Origin: Terriglobales bacterium
GTDB lineage: Bacteria > Acidobacteriota > Terriglobia > Bryobacterales > Bryobacteraceae
DNA: 45,788 nt
Reading direction: 5' to 3'
Assembly (NCBI GenBank): GCA_021372245.1
Contig: JAJFUV010000211.1
Coordinates: 1 to 45,788 of the forward strand
Each line of letters begins with the position of its first letter. Within the stretch, counting starts at the first letter, position 1. Shown piece after piece: positions 9,330-17,407 of the stretch. Below the pieces are notes generated by a model. It was not told the DNA's origin and searched no databases. It worked only from the letters and a program-made list of their open reading frames with translations. The position numbers were made by a program, and so were the translations under genes.

Positions 9330-11032
9330 CCCTTGCCGCTGTTAAGGGCCTGGCCGGCGCGCTGCATTTCCGTGTCGATATCTGATCCCTCATAGAACCA
9401 GAGCCGGCCGCTCAAACTCACGGTCTGTCCGGGTTCGCAATCGGCAAACGCCGGATCGACGTGCAGGCAGGGCACCTTGGCATTACCCCAGACACGCACG
9501 GGCCGCTGCCAGGCCGTGAGGATCCATCGCCGGCCGGACTCGCCGCCCACGGCCGCCACGGACGAGCCGAAGCGTTTGTTCGCGTTCGATACCTCCGCAA
9601 AACCCGGAGCACCCTTCAGCATCACGCAGACCTGCGTCCGCAGCTTCTCCAGCCTTTCCGGCGTGCCGTTGGTCAACTCCAGCCCCATGGCCACGTGATC
9701 CTGTTCCACGCGAATCGATGCGCCGAAGGCGGCTTGATTCGGCAGCACCCACCGGGAGGTAAGGGCGCCGCCGGAGGCGCGGGTCCAATCGACGTTGTCG
9801 ATCACCTTGTTTTGCTTATCCCACATGGTGGGGATGTGCGTGTGGGCCAGGAAGAGCAACCCGAGGTTGCAGAAGATGGCTTCGGGCAAATCGACCACGA
9901 CGTAAGCCGCCGGATCCCAAGGCAGAAACACGCTGGCCTTGGTGCCGCGCATAGGACAGACGGCCCCTTCCAGGAATCCAATCCGCGGATGACGGCCTCC
10001 CGGGTACGGCGCCACGCGCAAGGCGGGCGTCGTGGGTGGAGGCGGAACGCGCATCTCCTCCGCCTTCTTGCGGACTTCTTCCTCGCGGTAGCCGCAGACC
10101 TTGGCCGCTTCCTGCGTGTTGAAGCGGTGCAAGGAGAGCATGTTCGGGAGCCAGTAGGCCAGGTCCGCGCGCGTCGCGGTCATCTCGGGCGGCAGGCTCA
10201 ACTTGCCGTCTTTCGGAGCCGGCTGCCGCACGCTGAGCAGCGGGTCGGCAGGTGGATGGGCGAGATCGGCGAACTCCTCCAAATCGCGCAGCGCGATCAC
10301 GCGGAAGCCTTCGTCCTTCAAGTACTGCATGTACTCACGGAAGCGCTCCGGCGGCGTGTGGACCCAGGGGTGGGCGATATCCGGGACTCCATGGAACTGG
10401 AGGATCACGATGCGCCCATCGCGCGCCTCGCGCACTACTTTCTTGAAGTGGCCCAGGTTCCAGGACGGGTAAGCATCTCCCGTCGTCGGAACCAGGAGCG
10501 GATGGTGCCGGCGCGGATCGTACGCCGCGCCCACGATCAGTTGCCCGTACGGAGCCTCAGGCATCTCCCCGCGCCGCGCGAAGCGGAATCCCTTGGCGCG
10601 GAGCACGTCAACCGCCTCCGGTCCGAACGTGTTGCCGCACCACGCGAAGCTTGACGGCCGGGGCACTCCTACCCGCGCCAGTTCGTACTCCACAAGGTCC
10701 AACTCGCCTTCGAGCCGGGCGGCGGCGCGTGGAGTGTGAAACCCTGCGTGCGTCCAGCTATGGTTGCCGATCTCGAACCCCATCTGGTGGATTTCCGCGA
10801 TCTCCTTCCAGGTGAGCGAGTGTTCCACCAGGTTCATGAAGCCGTGGGAAACGAAGAACGTGGCCTGGAACCCGTGTTCCTTGAGGAGCGGCGCCACAAA
10901 GGTGCGGTGCGACTTCACGGCGTCGTCGAACGTGAGCACCGCCACCTTATCCGGCGGGCGGGTGGGTGCGGCGAAAACCGTGGAGGCGGCCAAGAAGGAT
11001 CTACGGCTGAGGTGCCCCATGTGAAACATCAT
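9299..11032 (-). CDS. Exported NodB-type polysaccharide deacetylase with extra C-terminal domain
   Basis: 577 residues. A twin-arginine-like leader (LSRRSFLAASTVFAA) is followed by a NodB domain at about 28-265. TFDDA (Asp36, Asp37) and NHSWTH (His91, His95) form the metal site expected of carbohydrate esterase family 4. LQFHGVPD at the end of the domain carries the usual late histidine. Residues about 285-577 form a further region that I do not recognise; it includes a possible four-helix stretch and a beta-rich end. It is last in the ten-gene minus operon, 20 bases after the M1-like peptidase gene. It would remove acetyl groups from a polymer or oligosaccharide. ATGs at 11029 and 11020 are alternative starts. 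Confidence 0.88.
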   Translation of the reverse strand: MMFHMGHLSRRSFLAASTVFAAPTRPPDKVAVLTFDDAVKSHRTFVAPLLKEHGFQATFFVSHGFMNLVEHSLTWKEIAEIHQMGFEIGNHSWTHAGFHTPRAAARLEGELDLVEYELARVGVPRPSSFAWCGNTFGPEAVDVLRAKGFRFARRGEMPEAPYGQLIVGAAYDPRRHHPLLVPTTGDAYPSWNLGHFKKVVREARDGRIVILQFHGVPDIAHPWVHTPPERFREYMQYLKDEGFRVIALRDLEEFADLAHPPADPLLSVRQPAPKDGKLSLPPEMTATRADLAYWLPNMLSLHRFNTQEAAKVCGYREEEVRKKAEEMRVPPPPTTPALRVAPYPGGRHPRIGFLEGAVCPMRGTKASVFLPWDPAAYVVVDLPEAIFCNLGLLFLAHTHIPTMWDKQNKVIDNVDWTRASGGALTSRWVLPNQAAFGASIRVEQDHVAMGLELTNGTPERLEKLRTQVCVMLKGAPGFAEVSNANKRFGSSVAAVGGESGRRWILTAWQRPVRVWGNAKVPCLHVDPAFADCEPGQTVSLSGRLWFYEGSDIDTEMQRAGQALNSGKGYTSRDWIAG

Positions 11033-11052
11033 AGGCTATCCAGGGCGCGCGG

Positions 11053-13473
11053 TTACTCCCGCACGGCCAGGATGCTCTGCGACGGATCCATCAACACCTT
11101 GAGCGGGGGGCGCGCCAGCCTCACATCGATGCTGGCCGGAGTGGACGACGTCCGGACGGCGCGCGTAACTGCTTTGCCTCGGGAAAGCTGCACCTCCACC
11201 GGCACCTCGACGCTGAAGTCGTCTTCTACTCCTGTTTGCGTGACCGTGACGCGCAACGTCAAGTTGGGCGCCTTCCCTCGCATGCCCGAGGATAGTTTCA
11301 GATGAGGAATGCCGGTTCCGTACACCCACCGCTCGAAGAATTCCTCCAGAGCGGGGTCGGAGGAATTCGGCGGCATGCATTCCTTGAGCACATCGCGGAA
11401 CTGGTCCGTGCTCACTCCCCGGTACCGGTAGCGCCGGCAGAGTTCCTTTAGCGCGGCCAGGAATCGCTCGTCGCCCAACTTCCGCCGCAGCATGTGCATG
11501 ATCCAGGAGCCTTTCTCGTACGTGATGGTGCGCCAGGCATCGGGTGCGAGCGACGTCTTGAGACGGGAGCCCAGCACGATCGGCCCCACTGACTCCACCG
11601 ACCGGCCGTCCTCGGAAGGCGCTAGCAACTGGGTCTTGTACTCCTGGAGAATCGAATCCCTGACGCGCGTACCCTTGCGCCGCTCGATGTACAGGAGCGC
11701 GGAGTAGTTCGCCAGCGATTCCATCAGCCACTCGTCCTGGTAGCCCGCTGCCGTGACGGCGTTGCCCCACCACTGATGCGCGGTTTCGTGCGCATGCAGA
11801 ATCTCGGAGAAGAACAGACGGTCCCACTCCGAGCGGGCGGCGGGCGGACGATCCGCCGGCGCAAGATAGCTCAGCGTGGAAAGATAGACCAGCCCCGGAA
11901 AGCCCTGGCCGAAGGCGCCGGGCACAGGGGAGACGGTAAGTGTCTTAAAAGGAGGCGGGCCAAACGATGCGGCCATGAACTCCAGCGATGACGCGATTTC
12001 CGCGGCCAGCATCTCAGTGCGCGTGGTGGTGCTGGCAGGAGGCGGGACGATGGTCGTGGTCGCCAGTGCATCATGGCGCCGGGACGGCCGTGTGGGCCCG
12101 GGTTGCGGCGTCATGATGAGAACCGACTGAGAATTGCGGGCCAGCGTCGGCTCGAGTTTCCGATTGGCATAAACTTCCACGGTGTAGCCACCGCGCTTCA
12201 CCGTGCTCTGTTGATAATCGCCGAGATTGAATCCCGCCAGCCGGACCGGAGCGCTCGTGCGGCGGCGGGTCAGGCGCCACTCGCCTTGCTCGCGATTCTC
12301 AACGATGTCGCCGGTCGCCACCAGGTCGAAATTCTTCGGGTAGTGGAAGGTGAGATCGTACTGGGCGAATTGCATGGCGCGGTTGGGATACCAACTGCCG
12401 CGCGCCCCCACATAGTAGACGCGATTCCCCGCCTCGCTGATGACGTTGCCTTCATGGACGAACTCGATCTCATAGCGCCGGCCCTTCTCCAGTGCTGTGG
12501 GGGGCAACACCAGGAAGACTTCGTTATCCGGGCCGCGCAGCAGGTTGGACCGCATCGACTCGCGCTGGAAGACCTCCGCCGGCTGCCCGTCGATGCGTGC
12601 TCCCAGGATGCGCATGCGGCGCGAGATTTCGAATGGCAGGCTGCGTAACGAGTCCACCGATGGTTCCAAGGTCACGCGCGTGGTGACACGCAGGTTCAGG
12701 TCCGCGCTCAGCGTGGCATCGATACGGAAGTCGCCGAGAGTGAATTCCGGACCGGGCGCCTGCCTCGCGCTGTTGCGGAATGCGCGCGCCTGGAAACTGG
12801 TCCAGGAATCGAAAAAGACGCGCTGGTTACGCACGGTCACTTGGCCGACGTTGATCTGCTCCGTCATGCGCGGGTCGTAAAGCAGGTCGAAGTTCCCCAG
12901 TTTCTTTCCGGTGACAGCCGCATAGAAAAAGCCGGTATCGGGGCGGCGCGTGAGCAGGTCGTCCACGATCCTTGTCTCATAACTCGAAACCAGGTTACGT
13001 ACGACGCTCTGAAACCCGCTCGCCACCAGCACGCCGGCCTCGGGTTTCTTCTTGAAGGACCCCTCGGCCCGGATGCGCTCCATGAGCATCTCATGTGTCG
13101 AGTCGGTGAAGAAGAACACCGCCGTCCGGATGTGCTCGTTCAGGTTAGGCGATTGCGTATACGAGGCCAGCAAGCGTCGTTCACTTGCCAACGGGGGGAA
13201 GAGTAGAATCTCCGCGTCCCCGCCCTCCATCTCGGTCGCGAACACCGCCGCGAGCGGCCTCCCCGCAATCGGCCGTGAGAAGACAAGGTAGCCTTCGGAA
13301 AGGAAAAACCGGATGTCTTCCTTCTGAAAGTTGAGTTCCCGGACGTGATAGCATTCTTCGGCGTCCAGGGTCAGCTCTCTGATCTGCCGCGACAGGTCCA
13401 GCACCGTGGGCGGAGCGGCAGCGAAGGTAGGGCCCAGGGACAGCACTAGCGCGAGTAGCCGCCTCATATTCAC
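11053..13473 (-). CDS. Exported M1-like metallopeptidase
   Basis: 806 residues with a signal peptide (MRRLLALVLSLGPTFAAA). The gluzincin zinc site is HETAH at 562-566 with Glu585 as third ligand, exactly 18 residues later, and the catalytic Tyr652 lies in TYEKG. Residues about 250-450 form the N-terminal M1 beta-sandwich (ARGSWYPN, FHYPKNFDLVATGD). A GAMEN exopeptidase motif is absent; GAFGQGFPG stands in its place, so true aminopeptidase activity is doubtful. The first about 240 residues are an extra domain that I cannot name. It sits between sugar-metabolism genes (16 bases after the SDR gene), which is an unexpected place for a peptidase. GTG 13473 is listed; ATG 13467 is equally possible. 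Confidence 0.88.
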   Translation of the reverse strand: MNMRRLLALVLSLGPTFAAAPPTVLDLSRQIRELTLDAEECYHVRELNFQKEDIRFFLSEGYLVFSRPIAGRPLAAVFATEMEGGDAEILLFPPLASERRLLASYTQSPNLNEHIRTAVFFFTDSTHEMLMERIRAEGSFKKKPEAGVLVASGFQSVVRNLVSSYETRIVDDLLTRRPDTGFFYAAVTGKKLGNFDLLYDPRMTEQINVGQVTVRNQRVFFDSWTSFQARAFRNSARQAPGPEFTLGDFRIDATLSADLNLRVTTRVTLEPSVDSLRSLPFEISRRMRILGARIDGQPAEVFQRESMRSNLLRGPDNEVFLVLPPTALEKGRRYEIEFVHEGNVISEAGNRVYYVGARGSWYPNRAMQFAQYDLTFHYPKNFDLVATGDIVENREQGEWRLTRRRTSAPVRLAGFNLGDYQQSTVKRGGYTVEVYANRKLEPTLARNSQSVLIMTPQPGPTRPSRRHDALATTTIVPPPASTTTRTEMLAAEIASSLEFMAASFGPPPFKTLTVSPVPGAFGQGFPGLVYLSTLSYLAPADRPPAARSEWDRLFFSEILHAHETAHQWWGNAVTAAGYQDEWLMESLANYSALLYIERRKGTRVRDSILQEYKTQLLAPSEDGRSVESVGPIVLGSRLKTSLAPDAWRTITYEKGSWIMHMLRRKLGDERFLAALKELCRRYRYRGVSTDQFRDVLKECMPPNSSDPALEEFFERWVYGTGIPHLKLSSGMRGKAPNLTLRVTVTQTGVEDDFSVEVPVEVQLSRGKAVTRAVRTSSTPASIDVRLARPPLKVLMDPSQSILAVRE

Positions 13474-13489
13474 AGTGTACTTTCAGGCT

Positions 13490-14239
13490 CTAGGCCGCGG
13501 TCCACCCGCCGTCGATGGTGATGACGCTGCCCGTTGTGAAAGCGGCTTCCTCGGAGGCCAGATAAAGGGCCAGATGCGCGATCTCGATGGGTTTGCCCAG
13601 GCGGCCGATGGGCTGGCGCGCATTCAGTTCGAGGCGCACTTTCTCCTTCTCGTGCTTGTGGTACTTCTCCAGGTACGCCTCGACGAACGGTGTGTCCACG
13701 GTGCCCGGACAGATGCAGTTCACCCTGATTTGCGTGGGATAGTCAACGGAAAGCTGCCGCGTCATGGCCACCACCGCGCCCTTGGTGGCGCAATAGGCGA
13801 AGCGCTTCTTGACGCCCACCACGCCCGCCACGGAGCCGATGTTCACGATGCTTCCGTGCGATGCCACCAGCAGCGGCATGGCCGCCTTCGTCACCAGGAA
13901 CACGCCTTCGACGTTGATGCGCAGCAGGCGCTGAAAGTCGTCGAGCACCGTTTCTTCCACGCCGCCCACCAGCCCCACACCGGCGTTGTTCACCAGGATG
14001 TCCAGCGTGCCGAGTTGCCGGAAGACTTCCTGCACCCGGGCTTCGTTGGTCACGTCGCAGGCCACACTCGATGCGCCCGGCAATTCGGAGGCGAGTGTCG
14101 CGGCGCGGTCAGGGTCGACGTCCAGAATGGTGACCGCCGCTCCGGCCCCGGCGAAGACCCGGCTGATCGCCTCGCCAATGCCGCTCGCGCCTCCGGTCAC
14201 CAGCGCTTTCTTACCGTCCAGACGAAATGGAGTGCTCAT
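13490..14239 (-). CDS. SDR-family sugar dehydrogenase (possible L-fucose/L-rhamnose pathway)
   Basis: 249 residues. TGGASGIG near residue 16-23 is the NAD(P)-binding glycine motif, NNAG follows strand 4, and YCATK supplies the catalytic Tyr and Lys. CICPGTVDTPF and GRLGKPIEIAHLALYLASEE are typical of classical SDRs. The sequence resembles 2-keto-3-deoxy-L-fuconate dehydrogenases and other deoxysugar dehydrogenases. With L-rhamnose mutarotase two genes upstream, a role in oxidative L-rhamnose or L-fucose catabolism is likely but inferred. The ATG at 14239 is chosen over an earlier one because it starts 4 bases after the upstream stop and gives the normal N-terminus. No signal peptide is present, so it is cytoplasmic. 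Confidence 0.9.
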   Translation of the reverse strand: MSTPFRLDGKKALVTGGASGIGEAISRVFAGAGAAVTILDVDPDRAATLASELPGASSVACDVTNEARVQEVFRQLGTLDILVNNAGVGLVGGVEETVLDDFQRLLRINVEGVFLVTKAAMPLLVASHGSIVNIGSVAGVVGVKKRFAYCATKGAVVAMTRQLSVDYPTQIRVNCICPGTVDTPFVEAYLEKYHKHEKEKVRLELNARQPIGRLGKPIEIAHLALYLASEEAAFTTGSVITIDGGWTAA

Positions 14240-14243
14240 GATG

Positions 14244-15413
14244 TCAGTTAATATCGGGAAGATCGTACTCGCCAAGCTGCAGCGGATACTTGCCGTATTC
14301 TCGCACCAGCTTCACCACATACCCGTAGTTTTCCGCCGGCACGCTACCGGGTACCGAGTGATCCGATTGGAAGATGTAACCGCCGCCTTTGGCCGCGTTG
14401 AGCTTGGTCAGCACCACGCGCTTGAGTTCCTCTTTGCTCGCATCCGACCAAACCATCACGTCCATATTTCCGCAGAAACCGAGCCTGTGGCCCAGGCGCC
14501 GTCGCAGATCCACGACGTCCAGACCGGCCTTGGCTTCCAGCGGATTGTACGCGTCCACGCCCATTTCGGCGAAGTCGTCCAGGATCCGGGCTACATTGCC
14601 GCAGCCGTGGTAGATCACGGGAAGATTGTTCGCGTGGCACAGTTCGACAATGGCTTTCACCCCTGGTTTGAATACACGCCGCCAATAAGCGGGCGAGAAG
14701 AACATGCCTCGCTTGTACGCCACGTCGCCCCAGATCACCATGCCGTCCAGCATTCCGGCCGCGGCGCGGATCTGCGCTTTCGCCAGTTCCAGAGCGAACT
14801 CGTTGATGCGGCCGACAAACCGCTGGATCTGGTCCGGATACTCGCCGATCCACAGCATCACGTTTTCGGTACCAATGATGCGCCACAACATTTCGTGGCC
14901 TTCGCACACACTGCCGTAGACGGGGATGTCGGCGTGCCGGCTCTTGACTGTTTCAACCCACGGCGGCGAGTTGCGCGCGAAGCCGTCACCTACCCCCGCG
15001 ATCTGGTTGTCCCCGCTTGTGAAGAAACGGCGCTCGTCCCACGGGTCGTCGAACTGGAACGCGTCCATCTTCTCGATGGTGTCGGTTTCGAATCGCAGGA
15101 ACGCCGGCATCGGCAGGTCATATTTCTTCTGAAGCACCGCCTCGAAGCCGGTGCGGACCACGATCTCTTCCGGCGCTTCCTTAAGAACCTCGAAAGGCTT
15201 GATGTGCGGGTCCATGTTGGGCGTGGTGACCAGCCAGTCGAGGTCGTAATACCTGTAAATGTCGGTTTCTGGCGCCAGGCCCAACTCCTCGCGCCAGCGC
15301 TTCAGGAAGCTGCCCCAAAAGAAATCGCTGATGGGGACGCGGTCCGGCTCCTGGTGGCGCAGGGCCTTGTTCATCCGGTCGAGTTTCGCCAGGCAGTTTG
15401 CGGATCTTTCCAT
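14244..15413 (-). CDS. URO-D-family protein (methyltransferase-like)
   Basis: 389 residues. It has the uroporphyrinogen-decarboxylase fold features found in HemE and in corrinoid methyltransferases of the MtaA/CmuA kind: the DRVPISDF start, GVDAYNPLEAKAGLDVVDLR, LGFCGNMDV and GGYIFQSDHSVP near the C-terminus. It lacks the HemE-type RQAGR N-terminus, and its context is sugar catabolism, so heme synthesis is unlikely. Relatives beside sugar genes are common in soil bacteria, but their reaction is not known to me. GAGG about 11 bases upstream supports the start. It is 13 bases downstream of rhaM and 4 bases upstream of the SDR start, so all three are tightly co-transcribed. No corrinoid protein gene is in the window. 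Confidence 0.85.
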   Translation of the reverse strand: MERSANCLAKLDRMNKALRHQEPDRVPISDFFWGSFLKRWREELGLAPETDIYRYYDLDWLVTTPNMDPHIKPFEVLKEAPEEIVVRTGFEAVLQKKYDLPMPAFLRFETDTIEKMDAFQFDDPWDERRFFTSGDNQIAGVGDGFARNSPPWVETVKSRHADIPVYGSVCEGHEMLWRIIGTENVMLWIGEYPDQIQRFVGRINEFALELAKAQIRAAAGMLDGMVIWGDVAYKRGMFFSPAYWRRVFKPGVKAIVELCHANNLPVIYHGCGNVARILDDFAEMGVDAYNPLEAKAGLDVVDLRRRLGHRLGFCGNMDVMVWSDASKEELKRVVLTKLNAAKGGGYIFQSDHSVPGSVPAENYGYVVKLVREYGKYPLQLGEYDLPDIN

Positions 15414-15426
15414 GACGCGGTTTACC

Positions 15427-15750
15427 TCAGTCGCAGTGGAAGACTTCGTCCATGTCGGCCCACCATTCCCCCGGCGCGCGCGTTTCGAGCGGAGCCTGCA
15501 GGGGCTTCATGATGGCCCACCACTCCTGCGTTTTGGGGTCGGCGGCCATCTTGGCCATGTCGGCCGCGTAATCGGTTCCGTGGTACTCGAAATAGCTGAA
15601 CAGAAGCCCGTCCTTGTAATAGATGGAGTAGTTCCTTATGTTGCACTTCCCGATCATATCGAGGACTTCAGGCCAGGCATGGGCGTGGTGTTTCTTGTAC
15701 TCTTCGAGCTTGTCAGGCTTGATGCCGATCAGCGATCCATAGCGTGTCAT
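15427..15750 (-). CDS. rhaM: L-rhamnose mutarotase
   Basis: 107 residues, close to the normal length of about 104. It would interconvert alpha- and beta-L-rhamnopyranose in the cytoplasm after the sugar is released by rhamnosidases and taken up. Family features are HAHAWPEVLDMI with the conserved His and Pro-Glu, NYSIYY, LLFSYFEYHG, and TQEWWAIMKPLQAP, equivalent to the CQRWWKYM region of RhaM. L-fucose mutarotase of the same fold is a less likely alternative. It is encoded between exported glycosidases and cytoplasmic dehydrogenase-type genes, after an 82-base gap that is the largest in the operon. Confidence 0.92.
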   Translation of the reverse strand: MTRYGSLIGIKPDKLEEYKKHHAHAWPEVLDMIGKCNIRNYSIYYKDGLLFSYFEYHGTDYAADMAKMAADPKTQEWWAIMKPLQAPLETRAPGEWWADMDEVFHCD

Positions 15751-15832
15751 GTAGCCTCCCGTTGTTAAGTTAAGCGCCGCCGATGAGGAGCGGAAACGTC
15801 ATCGTAGCATCGGCGGAATAGGAACGGGAACC
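15751..15832. other. Largest gap within the minus-strand operon
   Basis: 82 bases between the GHL-type gene (stop 15833) and rhaM. It contains no obvious hairpin followed by T-run on the minus strand and no clear -10/-35 pair. It may hold a secondary promoter for the cytoplasmic rhaM module, but I see nothing that proves it. Confidence 0.3.
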
Positions 15833-17407
15833 TCACGCCCCGATGCTGATTTCCACCCAGTGAATTGTGCCCTTCGACTCCGTGCGGATTTCAACCACGT
15901 TGTAGCCGCGATGAATCGCGCCTTCGCTCACGCGCCATGCGTACAGCGGGCAATCCTTGGGAACCGCCAGCGCGGGCTTGGTTTCGCCCGCGAACTCGGT
16001 CAGGTGGCCATTGACGCGCAGGGCCCAACGGCGCAACTCATCGGGTGTGGCCTTCTCAACGCCCAATACCACCGATGCCGAACCCGCCGACGGCTTGGGA
16101 CCCACAGCCAAACGAAATTCATGCCAACGCCCAGGATCGGCCTCGGCCGGCAGTCCGTTCCGTCCGATCGGCTCGCCGGGCGCCCAGGTGTCGGAATAGG
16201 TCAGAACGTGCCGGCGCGGCTTGCCGGTCATGGTGGCTAATTGGCCCGCCTCGCGGAGCAAGCGCGAGTAGTTCTCCATGTCGCTCTGAGCGGTCTCCGA
16301 ATCCATGTAGTTGAACAGGTAAACGCGGTCCGCGCCCCTATCCAGCATGGCCGACGCCGCCCCGCGCACGGTTTCGATGCAGTTCAAGATCGGCTTTCGA
16401 TAGTTCGGATACGGCCGCACCAGCACTTCCAGGCCCGGGGCGAGAATTACGTTCGTGCCGCCCAACTCGCGCTTCCACTCTTCGACCGGGATATCGAACT
16501 CGATGGTGGCCCAGAAGGGGCAGGGCACCAGCATGTCGATGAGGCCTTCCTTCGCCCATCGCACGCCGTCCATGCCCAGTCCCACGGCGGTATGCGGGCG
16601 CGAGGGCACGCGCGCGCCCAGCAGGATCTTGTGGCCGCGCTTCTTCTCCCACTGCTTGAGCAGCGCGCGCACATCGCGCGTGAACGCGGTGATGGCTTCA
16701 GAGCCTTCCGCTTCACAACCCTGCCGGAAGTGGTAGCCGAAACGCATCCAGTCCAGTTCGAGGCCGTCGAAGTCGTAGCGCTCCGCAAGTTCGCGGATCA
16801 GCAGCATGTGATGGGCGCGCACCTCGGGTCTGCCGAAGTCCAGCGCCTTGTCGATCCATCTCTGTCCGCGATACGGGATGCGGCGGAACTGCGGGTTCTC
16901 CCGCCAGAATTCGCTGTGGATGTAAGCGCGCTCGTCGTCCACGTTGTGCAGATCGTTCATGCGCGTCGAGAGCCACGGCGAAACACCCAGCTTGCGCGCA
17001 CGGGCGATCCATCGGGCGTAAACGTCGATGCCGTCATGGGCGAGCTGCCACGCCGTGTGGATCCACCCGCGGGCACCCTTACGTCCTTCCGGCGGCAGAC
17101 TGGCGAGCAGGGGTTGATCGTCTGGACCTTTGGGGTCGTAGCCGCGCCAGATCGGGTCCCACACTTTGCTGGCGTAGCTGGTCCGCATCGAGTTGACCGA
17201 TATGATCAACTCGCGGACCTGCGTTCCGGCATACTGATCCACCCAACTGTCCACCTTGGCCGCGTCCAGTTTCTGGCCCGCCCGGGTGAAGAAGTAGTGG
17301 CTGTTGTCCTCGTTGAGCGCGATGCCGCCTTTTGTGCGCGCGACCGTTTTTACCGGCGGAACCGCGGCCACGGCTGCCGTACCGGATACGAATTCCCGAC
17401 GATTCAT
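15833..17407 (-). CDS. Exported GHL10-like TIM-barrel glycosidase candidate
   Basis: 524 residues starting MNRREFVSGTAAVAAVPP, a short twin-arginine-like leader. The core has FDGLELDWMRFGYHF near the end of a central barrel strand, preceded by DFGRPEVRAHHMLLIREL and followed by HKILLGARVPSRP and DMLVPCPFWATIEFD. This pattern is like the putative family 10-type glycosyl hydrolases (GHL10/UPF0748), whose Asp/Glu-rich strand ends form the active site. A C-terminal beta domain (about 420-524) resembles a carbohydrate-binding appendage. The start is fixed by a TGATG overlap with the upstream gene's stop, with GGGAGAA just before. The substrate is unknown; context suggests a deoxyhexose-containing glycan. 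Confidence 0.8.
   Translation of the reverse strand: MNRREFVSGTAAVAAVPPVKTVARTKGGIALNEDNSHYFFTRAGQKLDAAKVDSWVDQYAGTQVRELIISVNSMRTSYASKVWDPIWRGYDPKGPDDQPLLASLPPEGRKGARGWIHTAWQLAHDGIDVYARWIARARKLGVSPWLSTRMNDLHNVDDERAYIHSEFWRENPQFRRIPYRGQRWIDKALDFGRPEVRAHHMLLIRELAERYDFDGLELDWMRFGYHFRQGCEAEGSEAITAFTRDVRALLKQWEKKRGHKILLGARVPSRPHTAVGLGMDGVRWAKEGLIDMLVPCPFWATIEFDIPVEEWKRELGGTNVILAPGLEVLVRPYPNYRKPILNCIETVRGAASAMLDRGADRVYLFNYMDSETAQSDMENYSRLLREAGQLATMTGKPRRHVLTYSDTWAPGEPIGRNGLPAEADPGRWHEFRLAVGPKPSAGSASVVLGVEKATPDELRRWALRVNGHLTEFAGETKPALAVPKDCPLYAWRVSEGAIHRGYNVVEIRTESKGTIHWVEISIGA

Noticed and set aside
13406..15512. Overlapping plus-strand frames antisense to the SDR and URO-D genes
   Set aside because: No domains seen; both minus-strand genes carry full motifs.
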